This document shows positions 63,876 to 64,000 of a DNA stretch of 64,000 bases, in pieces (position 1 is the first letter of the stretch; every line of letters starts with the position of its first letter). A program made the position numbers and the translations under genes. The notes beneath the pieces were generated by a model that was given only the letters and a program-made list of their open reading frames with translations, was not told the origin of the DNA and searched no databases. The DNA lies in assembly GCA_023014485.1 (NCBI GenBank), contig JAJOZX010000481.1, forward strand, positions 327,501-391,500, read 5' to 3'. This stretch comes from Bathynomus jamesi. Its lineage: Eukaryota > Arthropoda > Malacostraca > Isopoda > Cirolanidae.

Positions 63876-64000
63876 AGCGGAAATTGAAATAATCTTCTAA
63901 ATCGTTACGAAAACTGCGCGTTATATAAAGAAATAGTTCTTCAGGGTGAACGGTGTAGGTGAGCTCAGCCTTGTACCGATCAATTGCTTTGTACCAAAGT
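63865..64000 (-). CDS. Partial hypothetical protein, C-terminal 44 residues, cut by window edge
   Basis: The minus-strand frame from the window end (first full codon at 63999) to the stop TGA at 63865-63867 is open: YKAIDRYKAELTYTVHPEEL, then FLYITRSFRNDLEDYFNFRY. It overlaps the next start codon (63875) by 11 bp. The N-terminus lies outside the window. I do not recognise the family. Confidence 0.45.
   Translation of the reverse strand, partial: LWYKAIDRYKAELTYTVHPEELFLYITRSFRNDLEDYFNFRYVE

Overview
The window is eukaryotic and almost entirely repetitive, most likely from a decapod crustacean. That assignment is an inference. It rests on very dense (TA)n, (GA)n and (GT)n microsatellites and on the mix of elements: non-LTR retrotransposons of the CR1/Jockey group, Penelope-like elements with a GIY-YIG domain, hAT and Tc1/mariner DNA transposons, and Polinton-type capsid remnants. 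I see no bacterial operons, no CRISPR array, no rRNA, and no complete host gene. The best host-gene candidate is a TATA promoter with two short exons at 19.2-20.65 kb.

Layout. 0-11.3 kb: an 11,155-bp fold-back structure (141-11295) with two arms of about 5 kb, a 1.16-kb unique centre, and an identical 6-bp repeat GACTCC on each side. The arms carry mirror-image copies of a retrotransposon 3' end and of a broken hAT transposase. 11.5-13.3 kb: a palindromic minisatellite, Penelope-like 3' fragments with hammerhead-like hairpins, a tRNA-like unit and microsatellites. 13.3-18.3 kb: a decayed CR1/Jockey-type retroelement with an esterase-like ORF1, bordered by a tandem repeat into which a 962-bp Tc1-like element has inserted. 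19.2-20.7 kb: promoter and putative exons. 20.9-26.3 kb: two members of a long-TIR DNA transposon family (20942-22141 and 23375-25944). The second splits a Polinton-type minor capsid gene, and a broken adenain-type protease fragment lies beside it.

26.3-31.9 kb: retroelement fragments, a tandem duplication of a CR1-like 3' end, a MITE and a mariner fragment. 32-35.2 kb: AT-rich, gene-poor DNA with one 290-bp palindrome. 35.2-40.1 kb: two Jockey-like copies arranged tail-to-tail, each broken by a hAT-type insertion with an 8-bp duplication. 41.1-43.7 kb: two hAT elements whose ends are built from repeated GGACCC or GGGTA words. 44.2-50.1 kb: two nearly identical Penelope-like copies head-to-head, the right one split by a 3,039-bp hAT element with an almost intact transposase. 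50.3-51.9 kb: a mariner-type element with TIRs of about 220 bp. 51.9-53.3 kb: an array of 267-bp tRNA-like units that reverses orientation. 53.5-57.9 kb: a fairly complete CR1-like retroelement with PHD-like and CCCH zinc fingers in ORF1. 57.9-59.4 kb: tandem plus inverted repeats. 61.7-62.3 kb: a rearranged mariner. 62.5-63.5 kb: minisatellites. 63.5-64 kb: two overlapping minus-strand reading frames with virus-like or Polinton-like packing.

The recurring theme is inverted duplication. At about 5.8, 12.0, 34.2, 45.85, 52.83, 58.83 and 61.8 kb, sequence is followed by its own reverse complement. Nearly all coding sequence belongs to transposons and is broken. All coordinates and alignments were made by eye. 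Family names rest on recognised motifs, not database searches.
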